Source of the DNA: Larkinella knui
Lineage (GTDB): Bacteria; Bacteroidota; Bacteroidia; Cytophagales; Spirosomataceae
Direction: 5' to 3'
Assembly (NCBI RefSeq): GCF_003858645.1
Contig: NZ_RQJP01000006.1
Coordinates: 538,379-602,378 of the forward strand
Length of the DNA: 64,000 nt
The notes under the pieces are model-generated. The model worked only from the letters and a program-made list of their open reading frames with translations. It searched no databases and had not been told where the DNA came from. Made by a program: the position numbers and the translations under genes. Below, piece by piece: positions 8,502 through 16,523 of this stretch (its first letter is position 1; each line of letters begins with the position of its first letter).

Positions 8502-9305
8502 TCAGGATTTGCTCAGCTCCGTGGCCCGAACCTGGGCGGCTTTAATTCCCGCAATCAGTGTATCCGACAAACCGCCTTCTTCAAACCGTTTCAGCGCGGC
8601 TTCCGTCGTGCCACCTTTGGACGCAACGGCTTTGATCAGTTCGTCCAGGGATTTATCGGCGGTATTGATCAGATGGAAAGCACCGAGCATCGTTTGTTTT
8701 ACCAGCAACGAAGCGACGGAATCATCGAAGCCCATTTGTTTTCCGGCTTCAATCATGGCTTTCACGAGGTAGTAAAAATACGCCGGGCCGCTGCCACTGA
8801 GGGCTGTAACGGCGTCCAGCAGAGCTTCGTCTTCCAAAAAAATGGATCGACCTGTGGCATTGATCAGGTTTTCGACTTTGCGCAGATTGCCCAGATCTAT
8901 TTCTTTTGCGGCCGTAAAACCGGTGATTCCCATCCCCAGCATAGCGGGCGTGTTGGGCATGGCGCGGATCACCAGCCGGTGGTTCAGCTTTTCCTGAATG
9001 ATTGCAATCGGAATGCCTGCCATGATCGATAAAACAACCTGTTGCGGTTGAATGGCTTCCCGCAGGTCTTCCTGCAAACTATTGAAATCCTGCGGTTTAA
9101 CCGACAAAATAATTAAATCCACTTCCGAAATCCGGGCACTGATGGTGTCGACTACGACGCCGGTTTTTTCGGCTTTTAAGGCTTCGGAACGTTCTGCACT
9201 TTTTTCAACGAGCAGTAAATCTTCTTTTTTTACCAAATCATACTGCAAAAAAGACTTGGCAAAGGCCATGCCCATATTGCCGCAACCGACGATCGCAATT
9301 TTCAT
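8502..9305 (-). CDS. proC: Pyrroline-5-carboxylate reductase
   Basis: The 267-residue NAD(P)H enzyme makes L-proline from pyrroline-5-carboxylate. The Rossmann motif VGCGNMGMA is at residues 5-13, RAMPNTPAMLGMG near 116-128, and the C-terminal signature LSGSGPAYFYYLVKAM near 170. It lies downstream of the tlpA-like gene on the same strand but is separated by inverted repeat B, so co-transcription is uncertain. Length and motifs are complete. Confidence 0.95.
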   Translation of the reverse strand: MKIAIVGCGNMGMAFAKSFLQYDLVKKEDLLLVEKSAERSEALKAEKTGVVVDTISARISEVDLIILSVKPQDFNSLQEDLREAIQPQQVVLSIMAGIPIAIIQEKLNHRLVIRAMPNTPAMLGMGITGFTAAKEIDLGNLRKVENLINATGRSIFLEDEALLDAVTALSGSGPAYFYYLVKAMIEAGKQMGFDDSVASLLVKQTMLGAFHLINTADKSLDELIKAVASKGGTTEAALKRFEEGGLSDTLIAGIKAAQVRATELSKS

Positions 9306-9319
9306 AAAAGAGGTGGTGA

Positions 9320-9416
9320 GTTTTCGGTTTTCAGTTTACGGTTTACGGTGGCTGACGCGCTCTAGCTGGCGCATGAAGGATAACGCGTCAGCCACCGTAA
9401 ACTGTAAACCGAAAAC
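9320..9416. repeat. Long inverted repeat B (GGCTGACGC core)
   Basis: Left arm 9320-9359 and right arm 9384-9416 pair over about 33 bases; the left arm has one extra 7-base unit (a duplicated ACGGTTT) and one T/A mismatch. The core GTTTACGGTGGCTGACGCG recurs almost unchanged in repeat C at 12122-12215. It fills the whole gap between the tlpA-like gene and proC, beginning just past the tlpA-like stop. Confidence 0.88.
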
Positions 9417-9422
9417 CGTCAA

Positions 9423-10571
9423 TTATTTATCCAGAATGGATTCCAGTTTTTGCTCCAAAGCCGGGCCGCGGAGGTTTCGGGCAATGATTTTTCCATCTTT
9501 ATCCAGCAAAAACGTGGTTGGAATTACCTGAATCGAATATTGCTGGGCAACGGCGGAACTCCCGTTTTTCTTGCCCAATACGTTCGTCCAGATCATACCG
9601 TCGTTTTCGATGGCTTTCAGCCAGGCATTCTTGTTGTCATCGAGTGAAATACTGAATACTTCAAACCCCTTTTCCTTGTACTTATTATACATCCGTACCA
9701 CATTCGGGTTTTCTTCCCGACACGGTTTGCACCACGACGCCCAGAAGTCGATCAGGACGTATTTGCCACGCAATGAAGACAGGCTAATCACCTGACCCTT
9801 TGCATCTTCCAGCGTCACATCCGGTGCCAGCGCCCCCTCGACCACCGCGACCTGTGTAGCCTGAGCCGCCATTTCGCTCTTGGCCATCGTCACAAAGTTG
9901 ATGAAGGCCTGGGCCTGTTTGCCGGTCAACTTGGCTTTCTGCATTTGCTCTGCCAGCGATTCATACAAGGGAAAATGCTCTTTTGGATCCAGGTATTTGA
10001 GCGCAATCATCGCCACACTCGAGGTGCCCATCTGCGGAATCATCGCCTTGATCGTGTCGATGACCTGCTTGTTGGTGGCCATCACTTCCCGATCAATGGC
10101 TTCACCTTTTTTAAGGTCATTTTTCTGGGCAGCTTCGGCGGCTTGTTTTTGCCACTCTTTGCTTTTTTTCTGCATCATGGCATCGATTGCCACAATTTTC
10201 GGATAATACTCCATGTTCACGGAGCCTTTTATCCGAAGCTTGTTTTTATCGTTCAGATCCGCCGTAACGGCCAGATTTTCACCTCCTTCTACCAGCAAAC
10301 TCGCAAACTGCTCATTGGCAAGGTTGAGTTTGTAAAAACTCCCGCCGTTTATTTCGTTGCCTTTCAGCGCAAAACTTCCATTGGCGTCGATCTGGGTCGA
10401 ATCGAGTCGTTTGGAAACCTTCTCGTTCGTCTCCAAATAGGCTTTACTGCCCGGCTTTGCATGTTGCACCGTGCCTGTTACCGTAAATTCTTTTCCGGCA
10501 TTCTGAGCAAAAGCCGCCAGGGGCAAGGCTAAACCCACTAAAACGACAAATCCAATCCGATTTTTTTTCAT
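9423..10571 (-). CDS. DUF4369-TlpA-type secreted thiol-disulfide protein
   Basis: The 382-residue product has a signal peptide (MKKNRIGFVVLVGLALPL then AFAQ). Residues of about 26-120 are a beta-rich DUF4369-type domain, a helical linker follows, and the last ~135 residues form a thioredoxin fold with the redox motif WCKPC (WASWCKPCREENP, near residue 275) and a cis-Pro loop VIPTTFLLDKDG. Such Bacteroidota proteins act in the periplasm as thiol oxidoreductases, often for cytochrome or envelope protein maturation. It begins 12 bases after gatB, suggesting a shared transcript. The exact partner is unknown. Confidence 0.88.
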   Translation of the reverse strand: MKKNRIGFVVLVGLALPLAAFAQNAGKEFTVTGTVQHAKPGSKAYLETNEKVSKRLDSTQIDANGSFALKGNEINGGSFYKLNLANEQFASLLVEGGENLAVTADLNDKNKLRIKGSVNMEYYPKIVAIDAMMQKKSKEWQKQAAEAAQKNDLKKGEAIDREVMATNKQVIDTIKAMIPQMGTSSVAMIALKYLDPKEHFPLYESLAEQMQKAKLTGKQAQAFINFVTMAKSEMAAQATQVAVVEGALAPDVTLEDAKGQVISLSSLRGKYVLIDFWASWCKPCREENPNVVRMYNKYKEKGFEVFSISLDDNKNAWLKAIENDGMIWTNVLGKKNGSSAVAQQYSIQVIPTTFLLDKDGKIIARNLRGPALEQKLESILDK

Positions 10572-10583
10572 CTTACCTGTACG

Positions 10584-12083
10584 TTATAACGGAGAAGACA
10601 ATGATTTTTGAAGCAATTCATTGGTCAGTTTCGGGTCGGCGCTGCCTTTCGATTTTTTCATTACTTCACCCACAAACAGGCCCAGTAACCCTTTCTTACC
10701 CTTTTTATATTCTTTGACTTTGTCGGGCCAGGCCGCCAGCACCTCATCTACCAACGTCTGCAACGTATCGGTATTGCTGTTTTGCAGTAAATTCTGTTCC
10801 TGCGCCACCTGTTCCGGTGACTTTTCCGGCTGTTCGATCAACACCGGAAAAATCCGCTGGCTGGCCGTCGAGAAGCTCACTTTGCCCGAATCCACTAAGC
10901 TGATTAATTCCGCTAATTTTTCGACCGAAAGTGGAAACTGACCATCACGCAGCGATTTTTCGGACAGCTGGGCTTTCACCGGCCCCATAATCCAGTTGGA
11001 AACCGCTTTATAATGGGTCGTCAATTGACCAACGGCTTCAAAATAATCCGCCAGTTCTTTCACATCGGCTAGCAAAGCCGCATCGTATTCCGGTAAACCG
11101 TAGTGATTGAGGAGTTTTTCATATCGCTCTTTCGGAAGGGCGGGCATGTTGGCGCGGATCTCGGCCAGCCATTCGTCCGACACCACCACCGGACTCAGAT
11201 CCGGGTCCGGAAAATACCGGTAGTCGTTCATGGTTTCCTTCATCCGCATGCCGTGCGTCAGTCCGGTATGGGCGTCGAACATGCGGGTTTCCTGAACGAT
11301 GGTTCCGCCGGTTTCGATGGCCTCGACCTGCCGCCGTTGCTCCGATTCGATGGCCCGCTGGACGTTGCGGATCGAGTTCATGTTTTTGATTTCGACTTTG
11401 GTCCCAAATTCCTCTTCGCCCCACAAGCGCACCGAAACGTTGACATCGCAGCGCAGCGAGCCTTCTTCCATGTTGCCGTCGCAAATGTCGAGATACCGCA
11501 CCAGCCGCCGGACTTCGGTCAGATACGCGGCCGCTTCTTCGGCACTGCGAATAACCGGGTCGGTCACCATCTCGATCAGGGGCGTTCCGGCGCGGTTATA
11601 ATCCAGAACGGTGTGCCAGTCGCCGTCGTGAATCGATTTTCCGGCGTCTTCCTCCAGGTGAATGTGATGCAGCAAAACCGCTTTTTCGACGACTTGTCCG
11701 TTGGCATCTTTGAATTTCACCGGCACTTCACCACCGACGCAAATCGGCGTTTTATCCTGCGATAACTGGTATCCTTTCGGCAGATCGGGATAGAAATAAT
11801 TTTTACGGGCAAAAATGTTGTATTGCGTAATCGCGGATCGACAGGCCAGACCCATTCTGACCGCCAGTTCGACGGCTTTCCGGTTGAGTTTGGGTAACGT
11901 ACCCGGATGCCCCAGCGTGATGACACTAATGTTGGTATTGGGTTCGCTGCCGAAGTGGTTGGAATCGGCGGCAAAGATTTTCGTTGCCGTCAGGAGCTGG
12001 CAGTGAACTTCCAGACCAATTACCAGCTCATATTTTGCCAGTACCCCGGCAGATACCGTCTTTTCGGCCGTTTCTGAAACCAT
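10584..12083 (-). CDS. gatB: Aspartyl/glutamyl-tRNA(Asn/Gln) amidotransferase subunit B
   Basis: The 499-residue subunit binds misacylated Glu-tRNA(Gln) or Asp-tRNA(Asn) and catalyses the kinase/transamidation step of the GatCAB complex. The cradle domain begins YELVIGLEVHCQL near residue 17, with NYFYPDLPKGYQLSQ near 92-106 and the metal site region HLEEDAGKS near 143. The C-terminal ~150 residues are the helical plus YqeY-like tail that grips tRNA. The start ATG at 12083 is followed by a short extension before the conserved region. gatA and gatC are not in the window. Confidence 0.96.
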   Translation of the reverse strand: MVSETAEKTVSAGVLAKYELVIGLEVHCQLLTATKIFAADSNHFGSEPNTNISVITLGHPGTLPKLNRKAVELAVRMGLACRSAITQYNIFARKNYFYPDLPKGYQLSQDKTPICVGGEVPVKFKDANGQVVEKAVLLHHIHLEEDAGKSIHDGDWHTVLDYNRAGTPLIEMVTDPVIRSAEEAAAYLTEVRRLVRYLDICDGNMEEGSLRCDVNVSVRLWGEEEFGTKVEIKNMNSIRNVQRAIESEQRRQVEAIETGGTIVQETRMFDAHTGLTHGMRMKETMNDYRYFPDPDLSPVVVSDEWLAEIRANMPALPKERYEKLLNHYGLPEYDAALLADVKELADYFEAVGQLTTHYKAVSNWIMGPVKAQLSEKSLRDGQFPLSVEKLAELISLVDSGKVSFSTASQRIFPVLIEQPEKSPEQVAQEQNLLQNSNTDTLQTLVDEVLAAWPDKVKEYKKGKKGLLGLFVGEVMKKSKGSADPKLTNELLQKSLSSPL

Positions 12084-12121
12084 AGGCTAAACCTTAGTAA
12101 GATTGAGATACTAGTCCCGTT

Positions 12122-12215
12122 TACAGTTTTCCATTTACGGTTTATGGTGGCTGACGCATTCTTAGTAAGCGTGCGTCAGCCACCGTAAACTGAAAACCGT
12201 AAACTATAAACCAGA
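12122..12215. repeat. Long inverted repeat C, same family as repeat B; gap 12084-12461
   Basis: GGTGGCTGACGCA at 12146-12158 pairs perfectly with 12172-12184, and imperfect outer arms built of GTTTACGG / CAGTTT words extend the structure to about 12122-12215. The core word is shared with repeat B 2.8 kb away. Here the element sits between divergent starts, in the probable 5' leader of gatB, not at gene ends. The rest of the 378-base gap (12229-12461) is AT-rich and shows no gene. Confidence 0.85.
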
Positions 12216-12220
12216 AACCG

Positions 12221-12228
12221 CAAAGATA
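12221..12228 (-). promoter_or_regulatory. -7 promoter element (TATCTTTG, minus strand) for gatB
   Basis: On the minus strand TATCTTTG fits TAnnTTTG. It would place transcription start near 12214 and leave a leader of about 130 bases, containing repeat C, before gatB. No clear -33 element is seen. Confidence 0.4.
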
Positions 12229-12461
12229 CGGTTAAAATCTCATTTCACTATTCAGGGGACTACTTGTAAAAAACCGCTTTTTATTGACTGATTTTTATAC
12301 AAACAGTGATTATAAAAACAACTTTTGAGATCGTTACTGTACGGCAACGCATTGTATACAAATAAGTTATAAATTTATTAACGATATTTTATAGGTGAAT
12401 CAACGAAGATTTGCCAATTAAAAAATTGCATTCTGTCCATTTATCAAAACTTAATACAACC

Positions 12462-12884
12462 ATGAAAAGGAAAATTTACAATTCGCAGAATCTGAAACGG
12501 GCCCTGCTGATGCTGGCCGTTGCGGGCGGATTAACCCGGTATTCGGCGCGGGCTCAAACACCGGAAGCCATCCGCGAAACGGCGAAAGAGAACCCGGCGC
12601 TGGAATTATCATTTCGGGAAGTGAGTACGTTGAAGTTTCGCCTTGAAGTCACCAGGCCGTTTTTGCTGCTCCATGATGCGGTCAGTGTTTTTATTCTCAC
12701 CAAAGACCGTCAAATTTTATATGCCAGGACCTATTCGCATCATGCGTTGCGAATTACGACGTTTGACCTTTCAACTTTGCAGGATGGAACGTATGGGTTT
12801 GAAGTTCGCTCGGGCGATGAGCGGGTAACCCAATTATTTGATATCAAGACGAAATCGAAGCGGGTTATTCTGGCCCGGAATTAA
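12462..12884 (+). CDS. Small secreted protein of unknown function
   Basis: I use the ATG at 12462 because it gives a good signal peptide (basic KRKIYNSQNLKR, then LLMLAVAGGL and a cleavage-like ARAQ). The product is 140 residues. After the leader it looks all-beta, with FDLSTLQDGTYGFEVRSGDE near the C terminus, a pattern seen in secreted Bacteroidota proteins with an immunoglobulin-like or secretion-domain-like fold. I do not recognise the family. It stands alone in front of convergent crtB. An upstream TTG at 12411 would spoil the signal peptide and is not favoured. Confidence 0.75.
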   Translation: MKRKIYNSQNLKRALLMLAVAGGLTRYSARAQTPEAIRETAKENPALELSFREVSTLKFRLEVTRPFLLLHDAVSVFILTKDRQILYARTYSHHALRITTFDLSTLQDGTYGFEVRSGDERVTQLFDIKTKSKRVILARN

Positions 12885-12932
12885 AATTGAGTATTCGTCA
12901 AGAACGGCCGGATGTACTGCATCGGGCCGTTT

Positions 12933-13769
12933 TTATTGCCCGCTCCACCGAAATCGCACGTAGGTCTGCGCCAGCAAAGCGATCTTTTTCATATCCGGAA
13001 CCCGCACCCGCTCCTCCTGAATCCGCGATGCCGGCACCTGTTTGATTTTGTTAAACAGGGTTTGGTAGTACGTATAGGCCAGATAAACGCCCATTCGGGC
13101 CCCGCGCGGAAGATTTAGAATGCCCATATAGGCTTCATCAAAATCGCGCTGAATGTCTTCTTCGATAAGCCGCTTGGCGTCTTTGGTAAAGGCATTGAAA
13201 TCGACACCGGGGAAATAAATGCGGCCCCGATCCACGTAATCACTCTTGAGATCACGCAAAAAATTCACTTTCTGAAAGGCCGATCCCAGTTTCCTGGCGG
13301 GCTCTTCCAACCGTTCATACATAGCTTTATCGCCTTCGCAAAAGACTCGCAGACACATCAATCCCACTACTTCTGCGGAGCCATAAATATAGTCCTGATA
13401 GCTGTTGTCGTTGTATTGATTGCAATACAGGTCCATTTCCATGCTTTTCAGGAATGAATCGATCATTTTCCGTTCAATACCGTATTCCTTGACGACCCCC
13501 TGAAATGAGTGTAAAATCGGGTTCAGGCTAATACCGCTCTCAATGGCTTCGTAGGTATCCCGCTTGAATTTTTCCAGTAAATACTTCTGATCATGGTTGT
13601 AAAACGTGTCTACAATCTCGTCGGCATACCGGACAAAACCGTAAACGGCATAAATCGGAAAGTGAAACTTGCGGCTTAACGTTTTGATACCCAGTGTAAA
13701 GGAAGTACTGTAATACTCGGTAACCAGCTTGCTGCACTCTAACGCAGTTCGATTGAATAACTCGATCAT
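12933..13769 (-). CDS. crtB: Phytoene synthase
   Basis: The 278-residue product is a trans-isoprenyl head-to-head synthase joining two geranylgeranyl diphosphates. The two Mg-binding Asp motifs are YADEIVD near 48-54 and NFLRDLKSD near 169-177; YIYGSAEVVGLM near 128 is the phytoene/squalene synthase signature. It follows crtI on the same strand with a 77-base gap, so both probably make a carotenoid precursor. A squalene synthase role cannot be excluded from sequence alone, but the crtI partner argues for phytoene. Confidence 0.93.
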   Translation of the reverse strand: MIELFNRTALECSKLVTEYYSTSFTLGIKTLSRKFHFPIYAVYGFVRYADEIVDTFYNHDQKYLLEKFKRDTYEAIESGISLNPILHSFQGVVKEYGIERKMIDSFLKSMEMDLYCNQYNDNSYQDYIYGSAEVVGLMCLRVFCEGDKAMYERLEEPARKLGSAFQKVNFLRDLKSDYVDRGRIYFPGVDFNAFTKDAKRLIEEDIQRDFDEAYMGILNLPRGARMGVYLAYTYYQTLFNKIKQVPASRIQEERVRVPDMKKIALLAQTYVRFRWSGQ

Positions 13770-13846
13770 AGGGGTCGTTGCTGGGCTGAACCGTCTTCAG
13801 ACAGACGCAGGAACAGCTATTAGTGTTAAATTTAAAGACAAGTCAC

Positions 13847-15319
13847 TTATCCAAACTCCTTGGTTACTTCATCCGCTACCACGAGTCCAGAAATCAACGA
13901 GGGTGGAACGCCGGGGCCGGGCACTGTTAATTGGCCCGTGTAAAACAAGTTGTTTACCCTTTTGTTCTTCAGGCCCGGCTTCAGAATCGCAGTCTGCCGG
14001 AGCGTGTTGGCCAGCCCGTAGGCGTTGCCCCGGAAGGCATTGTAATCGGCGATAAAATTGCTGTGGGCGTAACTTCGTTTAAAAATTACATGCTCCCGAA
14101 TGCCCTCACCCACATAGGCTTCCAGCCGATCCATCACGATGTTGTAATACCGCTCGCGCGTTTCTTCCGGGTCATTCAAATCCGGCGCTACCGGAATCAG
14201 GATAAACAGATTTTCCATGCCCGCCGGAGCTACACTCGGATCGGTTTTCGACGGTGCCGACACATAAAACAACGGGCGCGTAGGCCACTGCGGTTTTTCG
14301 TAAATCTCACGCGCATGTTGCCCAAAATCTTCGTCGAAAAACAGGTTATGATGCTGCAGACGCGGCACCCGCTTATCAACTCCCAGGTAAAACAGCAACG
14401 ACGACGGTGCTAAAACCCGGCTGTTCCAGTATGACTCGCCGTAATTGCGGTATTCGGGAGCCAGCAATTTGCTGTCGACATGCTGGTAATCAGCCCCGGC
14501 CACCACCACATCGGCCTCGAAAGTCCCCTGGTAGGTTTCGACTTTGTTGGCATTACCATTTGTTACATCAATTTGTTTGACCGGATGGTTTAATAAAATC
14601 TTCACTCCTTTCTCCTCCGCCAGTGCCACCATCGCTTTCACGATTTCGTGCATACCGCCCATTGGATACCAGGTGCCCATCGTAATTTCGGCATAGTTCA
14701 TCAAACTGTACATCGCAGGCGTGTTGGCGGGCGTTGCTCCGAGAAATAAAATCGGGAACTCCATCAACTGCAAAATCCGCTCGTTTGAAAAATACTTACG
14801 GACATGACTGGAAAAAGACTGAAACACATCCAGTTGCACCACGTCTTTGAGCAGTTTCAAACTCATGAATTCGGACACCCGCCGACTTGGTTTCCAGACG
14901 AAATTGTTAATGCCAACATCGTATTTATAAGCCGCCTGCTCCAGAAAATCGAGTAACCGACGGCTGGCTCCCGGCTCCATTTCTTCAAAAACCGCCTGCA
15001 GGTTTTCAATTCCGGCGGGAAGGTTAACCGCATCGTCAGCACCAAAAATGACTGCATACGACGGATCGAGCCGCACGAGATTGTAATAATCGGACGGTTT
15101 TTTTCCAAAACGACCGAAGTAGGTTTCAAAAACGTCGGGCATCCAATACCAGCTGGGCCCCATATCGAATGTAAAACCTTCTTCCTGAAATAGACGCGCA
15201 CGACCACCCGCCTGACTGTTTTTTTCCAGAATGGTTACTTCAAACCCTTTGTCGGCCAGACTGGTTGCGGCCGACAAACCGGCAAAGCCGGCTCCTATCA
15301 CAATGACACGTTTAGACAT
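13847..15319 (-). CDS. crtI: Phytoene desaturase (CrtI type)
   Basis: The 490-residue flavoprotein desaturates phytoene stepwise towards lycopene. Its dinucleotide fold IGAGFAGLSAA starts at residue 7, followed by ILEKNSQAGGRA. Near the C terminus TGQLTVPGPGVPPSLISG is the bacterial phytoene dehydrogenase signature. It is the first gene of crtI-crtB and lies downstream of a sigma-factor gene on the same strand, separated by tandem terminator hairpins. Lycopene cyclase and later genes are not nearby. Confidence 0.95.
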   Translation of the reverse strand: MSKRVIVIGAGFAGLSAATSLADKGFEVTILEKNSQAGGRARLFQEEGFTFDMGPSWYWMPDVFETYFGRFGKKPSDYYNLVRLDPSYAVIFGADDAVNLPAGIENLQAVFEEMEPGASRRLLDFLEQAAYKYDVGINNFVWKPSRRVSEFMSLKLLKDVVQLDVFQSFSSHVRKYFSNERILQLMEFPILFLGATPANTPAMYSLMNYAEITMGTWYPMGGMHEIVKAMVALAEEKGVKILLNHPVKQIDVTNGNANKVETYQGTFEADVVVAGADYQHVDSKLLAPEYRNYGESYWNSRVLAPSSLLFYLGVDKRVPRLQHHNLFFDEDFGQHAREIYEKPQWPTRPLFYVSAPSKTDPSVAPAGMENLFILIPVAPDLNDPEETRERYYNIVMDRLEAYVGEGIREHVIFKRSYAHSNFIADYNAFRGNAYGLANTLRQTAILKPGLKNKRVNNLFYTGQLTVPGPGVPPSLISGLVVADEVTKEFG

Positions 15320-15415
15320 GTGTAAAAATTTAGCAGCTCCTAACTCCCTGAAGGTAGCTCTTTAAAAATCCGGATGCTGAAAGTCACGTTAGAGTGCCGG
15401 GTAATAAACACAAAA

Positions 15416-15481
15416 AAGACGGATTGAAAAATCCGTCTTGTGCCGTAACCAAAAAAGTTAGACGGAAACCATCTAACTTTT
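15416..15481. terminator. Two tandem terminator hairpins between sigma gene and crtI
   Basis: AAGACGGATT/AATCCGTCTT (15416-15425 and 15430-15439, GAAA loop) is followed on the minus strand by six T, a good terminator for the sigma gene. A second stem AAAAGTTAGA/TCTAACTTTT (15453-15462 and 15472-15481) is symmetric. The remaining gap 15482-15617 and 15320-15410 shows no gene. Confidence 0.8.
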
Positions 15482-15617
15482 CGGAACCTTCCTCTTTTTT
15501 AACCAAAAACTACTCAATCAAATGTATTTTGAGAATCAAGGAAGTAGACAAGAGAACAAAGACTTTTACTAACTTCTGTATGGCCTTTTCTCTCCTGCCT
15601 ATCCTTTTTACTCTAGC

Positions 15618-16130
15618 TTACGCCTGATAAGCGTATACTTTCAATTTATCTTTTAACTCTTTACGAGCGATGTGGATGCGGTTTTTAACAGTTCCAATGG
15701 GAATATCCAGACGGGCAGCAATTTCGTGGTATTTAAAACCCCGGAAGTGCATCATAAACGGTGTCCGATAGGTATCATCCAGCGCATTTACGGCCCGGTT
15801 GATGTCATCCTGTGCAAAGGATGAATAAGCGGTATTGTCGGTGCTGCTTTCCATCGAATTGATGTAGTGCAGATTGTCCGTCGTATCGATGAACGTATTT
15901 TTCCGCACCATTCTCTGGTAATTCGTAATAAAGGTATTTTTCATAATGGTATACAACCATGCTTTCAGGTTCGTACCATCAGTATATTTATCGCGGTTCG
16001 TAAAAGCCTTCAATAAAGTGTCCTGCAGTAAGTCATTTGCATCTTCAACATCTTTCGTTAAACGCAGAGCAAATGGCTTCAGCGACTTTGAAACTTTGCC
16101 GATGTTGTAGGTAAATTCAAGTGCTGTCAT
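15618..16130 (-). CDS. RNA polymerase sigma factor, ECF-like
   Basis: The 170-residue product has sigma region 2 (residues ~10-75, DVEDANDLLQDTLLKAF and LKAWLYTIMKNTFI) and region 4 (~115-165, FRGFKYHEIAARLDIPIGTVKNRIHIARKEL), with no regions 1 or 3. It directs core polymerase to a specific promoter set. No anti-sigma gene is adjacent. It precedes crtI and crtB on the same strand, a neighbourhood I know from several Bacteroidota, so carotenoid control is plausible but the intervening terminators mean the link is regulatory inference only. Confidence 0.92.
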   Translation of the reverse strand: MTALEFTYNIGKVSKSLKPFALRLTKDVEDANDLLQDTLLKAFTNRDKYTDGTNLKAWLYTIMKNTFITNYQRMVRKNTFIDTTDNLHYINSMESSTDNTAYSSFAQDDINRAVNALDDTYRTPFMMHFRGFKYHEIAARLDIPIGTVKNRIHIARKELKDKLKVYAYQA

Positions 16131-16329
16131 GATCTATAAGTCGTTTTTGTTGAACCAAGTCTGATATCCATTAGACAAGAATGCAACCAAACCTGTAGAT
16201 TTCTGTATTCGATGTTACCAAAACGCCTTAATTTAATGAAATACAGCCGTTTATAATTAATCAATCGAGCGAACGGGACCACTATGCCAAACGATGTCAA
16301 AGAACGAGTTGTGGAAATTCTACCACAGT

Positions 16330-16350
16330 GTGTGGAATCGCACACCACAC
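16330..16350. promoter_or_regulatory. Palindrome GTGTGG-N9-CCACAC in the gap 16131-16517
   Basis: GTGTGG at 16330-16335 and CCACAC at 16345-16350 are exact inverted repeats in a 387-base AT-rich gap between divergent sigma and TonB-receptor genes. It is a candidate operator for the sigma gene. No gene is credible in this gap: an 80-codon minus-strand frame ending at the sigma start has no family features or coding-like composition. Confidence 0.4.
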
Positions 16351-16460
16351 TTTGTTTAATCTTTCCCAAAAATAGTTAAACAAAGTAGAGAAACAAGGCT
16401 TTTGTTCATTTTATGTTGGCTGTCTGTCAGTCTAATGTAGGTAAATTAGAGCCCAACAAT

Positions 16461-16492
16461 GTTGCAACCTAGTTGCAAATAATATAATTTTG
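16461..16492 (+). promoter_or_regulatory. TonB-receptor promoter overlapped by palindrome TTGCAAC-CTA-GTTGCAA
   Basis: A -33-like TTG at 16462-16464 and a -7 box TAATTTTG at 16485-16492 are 20 bases apart, a good Bacteroidota promoter. The same -33 region lies inside a perfect 7-3-7 palindrome, TTGCAAC (16462-16468), CTA, GTTGCAA (16472-16478). A repressor bound there would block the -33 site. A metal- or nutrient-sensing repressor is plausible given the TonB receptor, but the regulator is unknown. Confidence 0.65.
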
Positions 16493-16523
16493 TTGTTTAC
16501 AAAAAGTACGTAACTAATTGAAT

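Noticed and set aside
16127..16369. 80-codon minus-strand frame ending at the sigma gene start
   Set aside because: Lies in an AT-rich control region with palindromes; composition is not protein-like.
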